A stretch of 64,000 nt of DNA from Corynebacterium anserum (lineage in GTDB: Bacteria > Actinomycetota > Actinomycetes > Mycobacteriales > Mycobacteriaceae): contig NZ_CP046883.1 in the NCBI RefSeq assembly GCF_014262665.1, positions 2,046,001-2,110,000 on the forward strand, written 5' to 3'. Below the pieces are notes generated by a model. The model had not been told where the DNA came from. It saw only the letters and a list, made by a program, of their open reading frames with translations, and did not search any database. This document shows positions 49,125 through 60,292 of the stretch, in pieces (position 1 is the first letter of the stretch; each line of letters begins with the position of its first letter). The position numbers were made by a program, and so were the translations under genes.

Positions 49125-49832
49125 TTATCCCTTCGGTTGCTGTTTTGGTCGACCTGCCTCAAACTCTTCGACGACACCACGAGCAAAACCTTCCGGATCC
49201 TCCGCGTTCATCAGGGCTCGAACAACAGCCACCCCATCAATCCCCGTTGCTGCAAGGTCAGCGACATCGGCGAGGGTGACGTCGCCAATTGCTATGACAG
49301 GCAACCGGGAAGCAGCAACAATCGGCGGATAACCCTCCAACCCCAACGGGGCGCGACCAGAATCCTTGGTGGGAGTAGTCCTAAAAGGCCCACATCCTAT
49401 GTAATCCAGCATGTCAGCGAACTCATTCGCCGCCTCTACAAGTTCCAGCGTTCCGGTAGTAAGGCCAATGATGGCATCAGACCCTAATAGTTCGCGGGCA
49501 GCCGGAACTGGTAAATCATCCTGGCCAATATGCACGCCATGCACTGGTTCTCCGGCACGCATAAGCGCGGCCGCCACATCCACACGATCATCCACCACCA
49601 CCCTTGTGCGAGGAGCTGCATCATGCACCGCGCGGGCAACCTGAACAGTGAGTGTGTATAAATCTCGCGCAGAAATTGGTTTAGAACGTACCTGGATCAT
49701 CCCTGCTCCACCTCGAGCAGCCGCTACAGCTGTCGTAACGATCTTGTCCGGCTCGCCTGTTCCTGTAATGAAGTAACAGCGGGGATCACCACCACGGTTG
49801 GTACAAAAGCGGTCAGCATATGGGTGTCCCAC
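49125..49832 (-). CDS. thiE: Thiamine-phosphate synthase
   Basis: 235 residues from GTG 49832. A longer frame begins at ATG 49856, but that ATG is inside the conserved 3' strand of the TPP riboswitch, whereas GTG 49832 follows GAAGGAAAGGATCC. CYFITGTG, AAARGGAGMIQVRSK, VDDRVDVAAALMRAGEPVHG, HIGQDDLPV and IGCGPFRTTPTK are ThiE landmarks. It couples HMP-PP and thiazole phosphate. First gene of the operon. Confidence 0.92.
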   Translation of the reverse strand: MGHPYADRFCTNRGGDPRCYFITGTGEPDKIVTTAVAAARGGAGMIQVRSKPISARDLYTLTVQVARAVHDAAPRTRVVVDDRVDVAAALMRAGEPVHGVHIGQDDLPVPAARELLGSDAIIGLTTGTLELVEAANEFADMLDYIGCGPFRTTPTKDSGRAPLGLEGYPPIVAASRLPVIAIGDVTLADVADLAATGIDGVAVVRALMNAEDPEGFARGVVEEFEAGRPKQQPKG

Positions 49833-49837
49833 AAGGA

Positions 49838-49916
49838 TCCTTTCCTTCGCTGGCATTACCCGAACCGGCTCTTACGCTCGGCCCCTACCGGGAGTAGTCT
49901 CAGCGCACCAGTGTAA
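49838..49916 (-). promoter_or_regulatory. TPP riboswitch (THI element) upstream of thiE
   Basis: Minus strand reads CTGGTGCGCTGAGACTACTC and, after a variable stem, GGGTAATGCCAGCGAAGGAA. These match the conserved CTGAGA and GGTAATGCCAGCGTAGGGA boxes of the thiamine pyrophosphate aptamer. It lies just before the thiE ribosome site, so TPP binding probably blocks translation initiation. Confidence 0.92.
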
Positions 49917-50056
49917 TACTATGCTCGCTCCGAATTATGCGCGTCCCGGAGATACGTCAATCGCCACGCTCCAGCTCAACGGACTCGAAAAACGCAGACT
50001 CGGTGAATCCTGAAGGTGCCTGAATACTGAGGCTGCCTGATTCAGAGGCCACTAAA

Positions 50057-50100
<44 letters not shown>

Positions 50101-50198
50101 GCGGAGTGTTCTCAAGCTCCGAGAAAACTCAAGGGCGGACGGCCGTGGTTGACCTCAACATACGAAAACATACGAAACCCCCACATGGAGGGATTGAA

Positions 50199-52192
<1,994 letters not shown>

Positions 52193-52312
52193 TAAACGCT
52201 TCACCACTAGGGTCAACAGCGGACCGGCCTACCGACGCCGTGATGAACCAAGCACGTGGCTCTTCACGGCTCGTCGCAGTTCCCTTCTCCCGGTCTAGTA
52301 CTCTTGATTCTC

Positions 52313-53716
52313 ATGAATACTCGAAGGCGACCACGTCGCACCGTCCACCGCCGTGCTGCATCGCCCTCCGTCCCTTCATCCTCGCCGTCAGCCACAGTGG
52401 CATCATCGGCGTCATCTCAAAAATCCAACTCATCCCGCTCCCGCAGAAAAAACGATAAGCCCCGTCATTTCCCCACGCCCAGCGAAGCTCCTATCGCTGC
52501 CGTGAGCATCGCCACCACCGGCATCCATCCCACCACGGCGCGGCTCGTTGCCCTATCTGTGGTGTTCTACTCCGAATCACATGAAGAAGTCTCCAGCTGG
52601 ACACGCCATATGAACCCCGGCGGTGACCCCGGCCCGTGGCACCTTCACGGATACTTCCCCGGGGATCTCGCCCAATCTCTCGGATTCGCCAATACAGCTT
52701 CGTTAATAAACGAAGCCCTTGACGGACGCTCCCTGATCATGCACCAAGCCGCCTACACATGGGGCTTCCTCACCTATGAGTTCAAACGGGCTCAGCGTTC
52801 CGCCAATCGCGGCCGCCGCAGCCGTGGGCGTAATCGACCAGCCCGTAAAGTTCCTTCACCTACACCAGTGGAGATTCTGGATACACTTGCGACCGCACGG
52901 CGTCAATCCACTGAATGCTTCGATTTCCGGCTCCGGGCAATTGTGGGCTGCTACAACAACAGCCCCCACCCGGTGCATGCCCCGGATTCAGCACTGCCGC
53001 ATGTGGGAGCAGTGGCGTCGCAAAAAAGGGGAAAGATTAACCCCGACACGTTGCTCGAAGCCGATGCACGCCTCACCATGGCGCTTTACCACACCCAGTT
53101 GCGCGCCGCGGGAGCGGGAGCCGGCATGATCGAAAAAATCGACCCATCGTTGCTCACGGCCGACTCATTCGGTCTGCAGCGTTCCGCCGTGCGCGTAGAC
53201 GCAGCCAATGCTCCACGCCCATACGAGAATCCAGGTCAATGGATCCACGGCAGCAAACTCGTCCAAGGGATGGAGTTCGTCGTCAGCCCTGACGTAGCTA
53301 GCGAACCAGACGAGATCATCCAGCGAGGCGTGGCTGCCGGGCTAGCCTATTCCGAAAAACTTAATCGGCGCAGCTCACTGGTCGTCTGCAACACCAACTA
53401 TGAGTTACGCGGTAAGGCCATGCACGCCGAGCGTAAGGGCATTCCCCTAGTCGACGACAAACTCTTTCTCACCCTCCTCAACGACGTCGAACCAGGTACC
53501 AAAGCAAGCACACCTCTCAGCCCCCACGCGGGAGTTCGCCCTAACACCCAAGGCATGAATGCACCTCGACGCATTAATGGATTCAGCGGGACGAAAAACA
53601 ACTCCGGTAGGAATAATCCCCCCGGCAGGGCGGGGAGCAGATCCGCTAACCGCATCCCTGAACCGCAAAAAGGTGGAAATCGCCGGATCAGAAAGCGTCG
53701 CAGCAACAGCTCCTAG
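52313..53716 (+). CDS. DnaQ-like exonuclease-fold and BRCT protein, catalytic motif lost
   Basis: 467 residues from ATG 52313, possibly leaderless. After a basic Ser-rich N-terminus of about 55 residues comes AAVSIATTGIHPTTARLVAL, the position of DnaQ Exo I (DxETTG) but with both acidic residues replaced (S and A). The region SLIMHQAAYTWGFL corresponds to Exo II (HNxxFD), also lacking Asp. The C-terminal MEFVVSPDVASEPDEIIQRG and SLVVCNTNYELRGKAMHAER part is BRCT-like. It has a basic tail. It sits between leuA and murT, as Rv3711c does. Confidence 0.75.
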   Translation: MNTRRRPRRTVHRRAASPSVPSSSPSATVASSASSQKSNSSRSRRKNDKPRHFPTPSEAPIAAVSIATTGIHPTTARLVALSVVFYSESHEEVSSWTRHMNPGGDPGPWHLHGYFPGDLAQSLGFANTASLINEALDGRSLIMHQAAYTWGFLTYEFKRAQRSANRGRRSRGRNRPARKVPSPTPVEILDTLATARRQSTECFDFRLRAIVGCYNNSPHPVHAPDSALPHVGAVASQKRGKINPDTLLEADARLTMALYHTQLRAAGAGAGMIEKIDPSLLTADSFGLQRSAVRVDAANAPRPYENPGQWIHGSKLVQGMEFVVSPDVASEPDEIIQRGVAAGLAYSEKLNRRSSLVVCNTNYELRGKAMHAERKGIPLVDDKLFLTLLNDVEPGTKASTPLSPHAGVRPNTQGMNAPRRINGFSGTKNNSGRNNPPGRAGSRSANRIPEPQKGGNRRIRKRRSNSS

Positions 53717-53740
53717 GAGTGCTCGACTAGTCTGGGGCGG

Positions 53741-55069
53741 GTGAACCCGACGCAAAGCAAGACGAGCATCCGCAGCCGTGCTGCCATAATCGCCGCTGAT
53801 CTCGCCACCTGGGCGAGTAAGAAAACCGGACGTGGTTCCGGTGGCATGATCGGCGGTTTAATCGCCGGAGCAATTGACCCCAACCTCATGGCATCACTCG
53901 GCAAAGGCCGCCCAGTTGCCCTCGTCACGGGCACCAACGGCAAGTCCACCACCACTCGTATGCTGGCTCACGCCATACGCACCCAAAAGACGGTAGCTAC
54001 CAATGAAGGTGGCGACAACATGGATGCCGGCGTGATCTCCGCACTACTCGCCGGGCGCAAAGGTGAAGTGGTGGTACTGGAAGTCGACGAACTGCACGTG
54101 CCAAACATTGCAGAGAAGCTCAATGCCTCAGTTCTCGTCTTACTGAACCTCAGCCGCGACCAGCTGGATCGCGTGGGAGAAATCAACAAAATTGAACGTA
54201 CCTTGCGCGCCTGTGTTGATGCCCGACCTGACATGACCGTCATCGCCAACTGTGACGATGTGAGTGTGACATCCGTGGCGTGGGACTGCCCGAACGTCGT
54301 ATGGGTGTCTGCAGGCTTTGGGTGGGTGGGAGACTCCACATCGTGCCCCCGCACCGGCGGAGCGATCATCCACGAACAACGCGCGGACGGAATCATGGAC
54401 TGGTATGCCGTGAAGAGGTTGCCGGATGGACGTGAATTTCGCCGCCCTGACCCCGATTGGCGCATTACCACCGAGGGAATTATCGACGCTGAGGGAACAC
54501 TGCACGCGCTCAATCTCAAGCTGCCGGGTAACGCCAACCGCGGTAACGCAGCCCAGGCGGTAGCAGCTGCCGTGGCACTGAATGTGGGCGTGGACACTGA
54601 ATCGGCCATCGCCGCCGCGGAACAGGTAGATAATGTCGCAGGCCGCTACTCCACCATCCGCTTTGGCAACCATGATGTTCACCTGATGCTCGCCAAGAAC
54701 CCAGCCGGTTGGCAGGAGGCTTTGTCTATGGTCGATCGCGATGCTGATTCCCTCGTGATCGCGGTCAATGGACAAGTAGCCGATGGTCAAGATCTGTCCT
54801 GGCTCTGGGATGTAGTCTTTGAGAATTTTGAGGAACTACATGTCGTGGCCGCTGGTGAACGGGGCATTGACCTCGCTGTGCGTCTGGGATACGCGGGAGT
54901 GGAACACACCCTCATCAAAGATACGGTGGCCGCCATCCGCTCCTGCCCTCCGGGACGAGTGGAGGTATTGGCCAACTACACCGCTTTCCGCGATCTCAAG
55001 CGTGTTCTGGATCGCGAGGCAACCCCCAGTAACGAATCCATCACCACCAACGAGGCCAAGGAGAAGTAA
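53741..55069 (+). CDS. murT: Lipid II isoglutaminyl synthase, Mur-ligase subunit MurT
   Basis: 442 residues from GTG 53741. ATP loop LVTGTNGKSTTTRML; VVVLEVDELHVPNI; C-terminal domain with VNGQVADGQDLSWLWD, containing the Asp partner for GatD. It amidates the D-Glu of lipid II with ammonia from GatD. The usual Cys4 ribbon insertion is degenerate: TSCPRTGG keeps one Cys and the second CxxC is gone before REFRRPDPDW. The gene ends exactly where gatD begins (TAAATG). Confidence 0.93.
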   Translation: MNPTQSKTSIRSRAAIIAADLATWASKKTGRGSGGMIGGLIAGAIDPNLMASLGKGRPVALVTGTNGKSTTTRMLAHAIRTQKTVATNEGGDNMDAGVISALLAGRKGEVVVLEVDELHVPNIAEKLNASVLVLLNLSRDQLDRVGEINKIERTLRACVDARPDMTVIANCDDVSVTSVAWDCPNVVWVSAGFGWVGDSTSCPRTGGAIIHEQRADGIMDWYAVKRLPDGREFRRPDPDWRITTEGIIDAEGTLHALNLKLPGNANRGNAAQAVAAAVALNVGVDTESAIAAAEQVDNVAGRYSTIRFGNHDVHLMLAKNPAGWQEALSMVDRDADSLVIAVNGQVADGQDLSWLWDVVFENFEELHVVAAGERGIDLAVRLGYAGVEHTLIKDTVAAIRSCPPGRVEVLANYTAFRDLKRVLDREATPSNESITTNEAKEK

Positions 55070-55804
55070 ATGAGTGAATTGAACATTGGCCTGGTACTCC
55101 CCGACGTGTTGGGGACCTACGGCGACGATGGTAACGCGCTTGTACTCCGCCAACGCGCACGCATGCGTGGCCTGACTGCAGAAATTCACAGGATAACCCT
55201 AGGGACGAAGGTGCCGGAGAATCTGGATGTCTACACGGTAGGCGGTGGGGAGGATGTGGCTCAGCTCTTGGCTGCGGAGCATCTCATCAGCGACGGCGGG
55301 CTTAATCGTGCGGCGGAAGCGGGGCGGCCAGTTCTTGCCATTTGCGCCGGGTTACAGGTACTCGGCGAGTCTTTCCGCGCCGCCGGCAAAATTGTCGACG
55401 GCCTTGGATTACTCGACGCCACCACTGGCTCCCTCAAGAAACGGATGATCGGTGAGATCACAAGTAAGCCTTTGTTGCCAGGATTGACTGAGACTCTGAC
55501 GGGTTTTGCAAACCATATGGGATCCACAATTCTGGGATCTGATGCTCAACCACTGGGAAAGCTCACGCGCGGTACGGGTAACACTGATGACGATGCCCAG
55601 GCCTCATGCGAGGGGGCGCTGCAGGCCTCCGTGGTGGCTACATATATGCACGGCCCTGCACTTGCTCGTAACCCTCAGCTAGCCGATTATCTGTTGGCGA
55701 AGGCAATGGGTGTGACTGTGGAAGAGCTTCCTCCCCTGGAAGGGTCGCTTGCGAACCAGCTCAATAAAGAGGTCACACAGCTACGTTCGGAGCGCTTGCG
55801 GTAG
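55070..55804 (+). CDS. gatD: Lipid II isoglutaminyl synthase, glutaminase subunit GatD
   Basis: 244 residues, class I glutamine amidotransferase-like. Nucleophile Cys in LAICAGLQVLGE, catalytic His in ATYMHGPALARNP, and N-terminal LNIGLVLPDVLGTYGDDGNA. It supplies ammonia to MurT, and the pair modifies peptidoglycan stem peptides. Its start abuts the murT stop with GGAGAAG upstream. It converges with recR 86 bp away. Confidence 0.95.
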   Translation: MSELNIGLVLPDVLGTYGDDGNALVLRQRARMRGLTAEIHRITLGTKVPENLDVYTVGGGEDVAQLLAAEHLISDGGLNRAAEAGRPVLAICAGLQVLGESFRAAGKIVDGLGLLDATTGSLKKRMIGEITSKPLLPGLTETLTGFANHMGSTILGSDAQPLGKLTRGTGNTDDDAQASCEGALQASVVATYMHGPALARNPQLADYLLAKAMGVTVEELPPLEGSLANQLNKEVTQLRSERLR

Positions 55805-55890
55805 CTAGGTTAAGCCTCACAGAGCATGCCCTGACCGTTAAGTACCTACCACGACCACTCTGGCTTCTTGAAGGCGTAGCTGCTGAGTCC

Positions 55891-56550
55891 TTATAGCGTC
55901 GTTCGCCCGGCAAATGCCCTGGACAGGGTGAGCTCATCGACAAACTCCAAGTCGCCGCCCATCGGGATCCCCGAAGCCAAACGGCTGACCTTAAGACCGG
56001 GAAAATCGCGCAGCAACCTGCCCAAGTACGCAGCCGTGGCTTCTCCTTCGGTGTTCGGATCCGTGGCGATGATCACTTCTGTGATTTCCGGTCCGGGTTC
56101 CACAATGGGTTCGTTGTTGGCGTCGAATTCGGCGGTCGCAACATCAGGAAGGGCAGAGCCGACGCGCTGTACCAGTGAGGTGATATTCAATTCCTTTGGT
56201 CCCACGCCTCCGAGCGGATCCAAAGCTCCACCAAGTACGTGGTAGCGGCCACGATATTCCCCGGTGCGCTCGATCACCTGGATATCTTTGGACTCTTCGA
56301 CCACGCAGATCAGGGTTTTATCACGGGAGGAATCTGCACAAATACGGCACACATCCTCTTGCGAAATATTTCGGCAGATACGGCAGAATGTCACCCCATT
56401 CTGCAAACGCCCTAATGCCTCTTGGAAGCGTTTAACGTCCTCAGGGTCTTCATCAAGAAGGTGCAGCGCGATGCGCTGGGCGCTTTTCGGCCCGATGCCC
56501 GGGAGCCTGGCAAATTCGTCGATGACGTCCTGTAGTGGCCCTTCGAACAA
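55891..56550 (-). CDS. recR: Recombination protein RecR
   Basis: 219 residues. Hh[21 protein letters not shown], zinc finger C-x2-C-x8-C-x2-C ([17 protein letters not shown]), and the Toprim domain from [20 protein letters not shown] to [17 protein letters not shown]. It loads RecA with RecF/RecO in gap repair. It is about 20 residues longer than typical because of an Asp/Glu-rich insertion in the Toprim region ([16 protein letters not shown]). It lies three bases after ybaB. Confidence 0.96.
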   Translation of the reverse strand: MFEGPLQDVIDEFARLPGIGPKSAQRIALHLLDEDPEDVKRFQEALGRLQNGVTFCRICRNISQEDVCRICADSSRDKTLICVVEESKDIQVIERTGEYRGRYHVLGGALDPLGGVGPKELNITSLVQRVGSALPDVATAEFDANNEPIVEPGPEITEVIIATDPNTEGEATAAYLGRLLRDFPGLKVSRLASGIPMGGDLEFVDELTLSRAFAGRTTL

Positions 56551-56553
56551 GAC

Positions 56554-56868
56554 TTAGAAGCCCATTCCGTTCAAACCCTGGGACAGTGGGCCCATCTTTT
56601 CCTGAGCTAGTTGCTGCAGCTTGGTGTTGGCATCGGTAAATGCACCAAGAACCAGGTCTTGCAGGGTTTCCACATCGTCAGGATCCACAATCTTGGGATC
56701 GATAGTTACAGACTTCACATCGCCAGAACCAGCCATCTCCATGGTGACGAGGCCGTTGCCTGCCTGCCCGGTCACTACGGATGCAACAATTTCCTTTTGT
56801 GCTTCCTGCAGCTGCGCCTGCATAGCCTGAGCCTGTTGCATGAGGGCGTTCATATCTGGCTGATTCAT
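56554..56868 (-). CDS. YbaB/EbfC family nucleoid-associated protein
   Basis: 104 residues: MNQPDMNALMQQAQAMQAQL, then VVTGQAGNGLVTMEMAGSGD and a C-terminal helix rich in Gln. Homologues bind DNA non-specifically. It lies between dnaX and recR, the conserved dnaX-ybaB-recR order, and is cotranscribed with recR. Confidence 0.94.
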   Translation of the reverse strand: MNQPDMNALMQQAQAMQAQLQEAQKEIVASVVTGQAGNGLVTMEMAGSGDVKSVTIDPKIVDPDDVETLQDLVLGAFTDANTKLQQLAQEKMGPLSQGLNGMGF

Positions 56869-56956
56869 GTGGAAGGTATCCTTTCCGTGTTTTCGGCTGC
56901 GGGTGGTGTATTCATTCCGCGCTAGCCATGTCCGTAAGCAACTGTACCTGCATCAT

Positions 56957-59620
56957 CTAGCGCATACGGTGCCCACCCAGGTGTTTCTCAACAAGTTCTC
57001 CGGCAATCTCCAGAGGCTTCCGGTGATCCATCTCTCCGGGACCTGCAGCAATTTGCTCGAGAATGTCATCCTCTTCGGAGCGGGTTGGCCGTCCTGCTGG
57101 CTGGTTCTGCGCACTCCGCACTCCTAGGGCTTTATCTGTACCTCCATGTGGGTGCTGCCAGTGTGGAGGGTGAACCTGCCTGTCGGGCTGAGTTTGGGGA
57201 GTGGGATCGGCGGAGGCGTTCATGCCATCGCTCGGTTGTGGAGCGTCATCCCGCAGGAGTGTGTCTGTTGGCTCTGCCTCCCACGGATCGGCCGGGGGTT
57301 CTGGTGGCAACGGCGCCCCGTTGAAACCGTTATCCACGTTGTATTGGTGCCGTTGCCGGTATTTTTCCGCTCGAGCTTTCCAACCGCTCAAGGGTTTTTC
57401 TTGTTTTTCTGGAGTGTGGTGTTTTTGCGTAGCGGCGGTAGACGGGCGGTGTGCCTCTGCCATCGCGCGAGCACGCTCGAGCGCAGAACTGGATGCCGAA
57501 CGGATCTCACGCGGATCTAAATCTTTCTCCGTAGGAATAGGGCTGTGATGTGAGTTGTACTGCGTATCATCGACGGCCGGAGCCGCTGGTTCTTTTCCCT
57601 GCTGAGCATCATCATCCTCGGTTGGCGTGGTATCAGCGTTGCCCTGTGCTCCAGCTCCGGCAGTACCCTGCGCTTCGTCGAGACCAATCTGCGCTCCAGC
57701 GTTACCCTGTGCTTCGCTTGTAGTCTGCCCCCCGGCGTTATCCTGTGCTTCGCCGAGTGTGGTCTGTGCGTGCTTTCTATTTCCGACGCCAGCAATGACC
57801 ATCACGGGGCGTCCCAGTACTTTTTCCGCTGCCTGAGAATACACGGCACGGTGCTTGTTCACGAAGTTTGCAAGAGCTCCCGTGTGATGCTGGATGTGCA
57901 GCTCGTCACGGCTGGGCTGTTCTTCTGCTGGACGTGCATCTCGAGCGGCGATCCACGCACTCATGTCCAGGTCTTTCGTGGCTCCAAGAATATCAGACCA
58001 CTTTTCCGCTACCTCGGGGCTCTCTTCTATTGCACCGCAGTTCTCTTTTACCTCGTCAGAGTCCCTTTCTAACGCGTCGTGGCTCTTTTCTATCGCCTCA
58101 GGACCCTCTTCTGTTGCTTCGGGCAGCTCTGAAGCCGCGCTATGTGCCGTGGTGCTCTTACCGTGGTTGCGATCCATGATTTCGCGAGCCCGGCGCGCCT
58201 CAGCAATAGCTGGATCCTCCGTGGTGGTATCTACCGGCGCACTAGCAGCACCCGGTGACGGCTCCACCTCCATTTGTGTACCCGGTGACGGCTCCACCTC
58301 CATTTGTGTACCCGGTGACGGCTCCACCTCCATTTGTGCATCCACATCGGCAATGTGTGCGTTCCGGCGGGAGGGGCGTTCATAGCGGCGTCCTGATCCC
58401 GTAGCTGGAGCACCCGCTGCGGCCGCGACCGGATTGTTCTCCTCACTGCCCTGAGGCATTCCACTGAGAGCTCGCCCCTGCTCTAACGCCTCTACTCGTT
58501 GAGCCAAAGCCTCCACGGTCATCCCCGCTGCCGGTAGTGCCATGCGGGCACAGAGAATCTCCAGCAACAGTCGCGGCGACGTAGCTCCACGCATCTGCGC
58601 CAAACCCTCATTCACCAATGCGGCACAGCGCGTCAAGGTTGCTTGTCCTATCTGCTGCGCCTCCGCTATCAAAACATCCCGAGCTCCAGCTGGTGCATCC
58701 ACCAGCCCACGGTCGAAAGCATCCGGCACTGCCTGGAGTATCAGTAAATCGCGGAAGCGATCCAGCAGATCCGTAGCGAAGCGGCGCGGGTCATATCCGG
58801 CGTCAATAACATCGTCAACCACGCCAAACAGCCCAGCTTGATCTTGCGCAGCCAGCGCATCAACAGCCTTATCGATGAGCGCTGCATCCGTAACTCCCAA
58901 GAGCGCCAAGGCACGCTGATAGGTCACGCCCTCAGATCCAGACCCTGCAAGTAATTGATCCATCACAGACAAAGAGTCACGCGGAGAGCCACCGCCAGCC
59001 CGAACCACCAGCGGGTAAACAGCATCCTCAATGTGCTTGCCCTCCCCTTCCACCACGCGTTCAAGCAAGTTACGCATCGCAGGTGGGGTCAGCAAACGGA
59101 ATGGGTAATTGTGGGTACGCGAACGGATCGTCGCCAGCATCTTCTCTGGTTCTGTGGTGGCGAAGATGAAAATCAGATGCTCCGGAGGTTCCTCCACGAT
59201 CTTTAGCAGAGCATTAAAACCCTCCTTGGAGATCATATGCGCCTCATCGATGATGAACACGCGGTAACGTGACTCCGCTGGGGCATAAAAAGCACGGTCG
59301 CGCAGTTCGCGCATGTCATCCACGCCGTTGTGAGTCGCCGCATCCAGCTCGGTCACGTCGAGATTTCCTGGCCCTCCTGGAGCTAGGGAAACACAGGAAG
59401 CGCATTTTCCGCACGGAGTTGACGTCGGGCCCTCAACGCAGTTCAAGGACCGGGCTAGGATGCGGGCGGACGAGGTTTTACCGCATCCACGCGGCCCTGA
59501 AAAAAGGTAGGCGTGATTGATCTGACCACTGTCAAGAGCAACAGACAGTGGTTCAGTTACGTGTTCCTGCCCCACCACCTCAGCAAAGCTGGCCGGGCGA
59601 TACTTCCGGTATAAAGCCAC
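56957..59620 (-). CDS. dnaX: DNA polymerase III subunit gamma/tau
   Basis: 887 residues. Clamp-loader ATPase with YRKYRPASFAEVVGQEHV, Walker A GPRGCGKTSS, zinc cysteines CVEGPTSTPCGKCASC, DEAH in IDEAHMISKEGF and sensor FATTEPEKMLATIRSR. Domain III ends near residue 370. The remaining about 500 residues are low-complexity and acidic, with repeats: three copies of QMEVEPSPGT/A and a NAG/AQG-rich array. The C-terminus (ILEQIAAGPGEMDHRKPLEI) is a short conserved end. No frameshift signal for a separate gamma is evident. Confidence 0.96.
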   Translation of the reverse strand: MALYRKYRPASFAEVVGQEHVTEPLSVALDSGQINHAYLFSGPRGCGKTSSARILARSLNCVEGPTSTPCGKCASCVSLAPGGPGNLDVTELDAATHNGVDDMRELRDRAFYAPAESRYRVFIIDEAHMISKEGFNALLKIVEEPPEHLIFIFATTEPEKMLATIRSRTHNYPFRLLTPPAMRNLLERVVEGEGKHIEDAVYPLVVRAGGGSPRDSLSVMDQLLAGSGSEGVTYQRALALLGVTDAALIDKAVDALAAQDQAGLFGVVDDVIDAGYDPRRFATDLLDRFRDLLILQAVPDAFDRGLVDAPAGARDVLIAEAQQIGQATLTRCAALVNEGLAQMRGATSPRLLLEILCARMALPAAGMTVEALAQRVEALEQGRALSGMPQGSEENNPVAAAAGAPATGSGRRYERPSRRNAHIADVDAQMEVEPSPGTQMEVEPSPGTQMEVEPSPGAASAPVDTTTEDPAIAEARRAREIMDRNHGKSTTAHSAASELPEATEEGPEAIEKSHDALERDSDEVKENCGAIEESPEVAEKWSDILGATKDLDMSAWIAARDARPAEEQPSRDELHIQHHTGALANFVNKHRAVYSQAAEKVLGRPVMVIAGVGNRKHAQTTLGEAQDNAGGQTTSEAQGNAGAQIGLDEAQGTAGAGAQGNADTTPTEDDDAQQGKEPAAPAVDDTQYNSHHSPIPTEKDLDPREIRSASSSALERARAMAEAHRPSTAATQKHHTPEKQEKPLSGWKARAEKYRQRHQYNVDNGFNGAPLPPEPPADPWEAEPTDTLLRDDAPQPSDGMNASADPTPQTQPDRQVHPPHWQHPHGGTDKALGVRSAQNQPAGRPTRSEEDDILEQIAAGPGEMDHRKPLEIAGELVEKHLGGHRMR
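58251..58340. repeat. 30-bp tandem repeat, three copies, inside dnaX
   Basis: Units 58251-58280, 58281-58310 and 58311-58340, the last differing in one base. It encodes three decapeptides QMEVEPSPG(T/A) in the linker between the ATPase core and the C-terminus. Confidence 0.95.
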
Positions 59621-59629
59621 GTTTACAGA

Positions 59630-60286
59630 CTACAGTTCCCCTGAGACACGCCATACGTCATTCAGATTCACACCCTTCTTAGCGATGTGTTCCTGCACAG
59701 CGTTGAGGCCGCTCGTCGTGGCAAGCTCAAACTCGGCATCTGTAAGCATCACCAATTGGGCGGGAACGGTGAGCCGGCCTGGGTGCGTAAACTCAATGTG
59801 CTCGCCGGTCTTGTTCTTACCCCGTTTCCCCGACGACGCCACTTCATGTACATGAGGCACCCCCTCTTCCCATACATATGGTGCCAACAAAAGGCCGTGC
59901 TTAGCGGTGATTTTCTGCTGAATATGGTCGCCGAGATTCGGCAGAAACGTCCCCGGCTGTGGAGAGTGCACGTGCGGATTCTGCGCGATAGTGGTGACAG
60001 CAGCCGCAAGCAACTCAGCCGCGGTGGATCCCTTACCTGTGGTGATGGTGAGGAGCTCGACCCGCAAGTCCGAGCCATCCTCAGTTTCCAACTGCGGATC
60101 GATCTGAGAGGCATTGAGCGTCATAGCCACGGTCTCTGCATTGCCTTCATGTCCCTCCACGTCTGAACCCACAACCACCGTGGCCACGTTAACGGGCAAC
60201 GCGCTCTGTCCTGCTGTATACGTCTTGACCTGCGGAGAACCAGGAAGTAGATCAGCGATCCACGCGAGAGTTTCTTTCTGATCCAT
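59630..60286 (-). CDS. Conserved hypothetical protein
   Basis: 218 residues, no signal peptide or membrane helix. It lies between aspT and dnaX on the same strand (six bases after the aspT-proximal start region and nine before dnaX). The layout, with ELLTITTGKGSTAAELLAAA and LTVPAQLVMLTDAEFELATT, faintly recalls suppressor-of-fused-like domains, but I cannot confirm that. It is probably cotranscribed with aspT and dnaX. Function unknown. Confidence 0.75.
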   Translation of the reverse strand: MDQKETLAWIADLLPGSPQVKTYTAGQSALPVNVATVVVGSDVEGHEGNAETVAMTLNASQIDPQLETEDGSDLRVELLTITTGKGSTAAELLAAAVTTIAQNPHVHSPQPGTFLPNLGDHIQQKITAKHGLLLAPYVWEEGVPHVHEVASSGKRGKNKTGEHIEFTHPGRLTVPAQLVMLTDAEFELATTSGLNAVQEHIAKKGVNLNDVWRVSGEL

Positions 60287-60292
60287 GGGGGC

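Noticed and set aside
52193..52312. N-terminal extension of the DnaQ-like protein from 52256
   Set aside because: It adds unconserved hydrophobic sequence; ATG 52313 gives a basic N-terminus and fits a nearby -10-like element.
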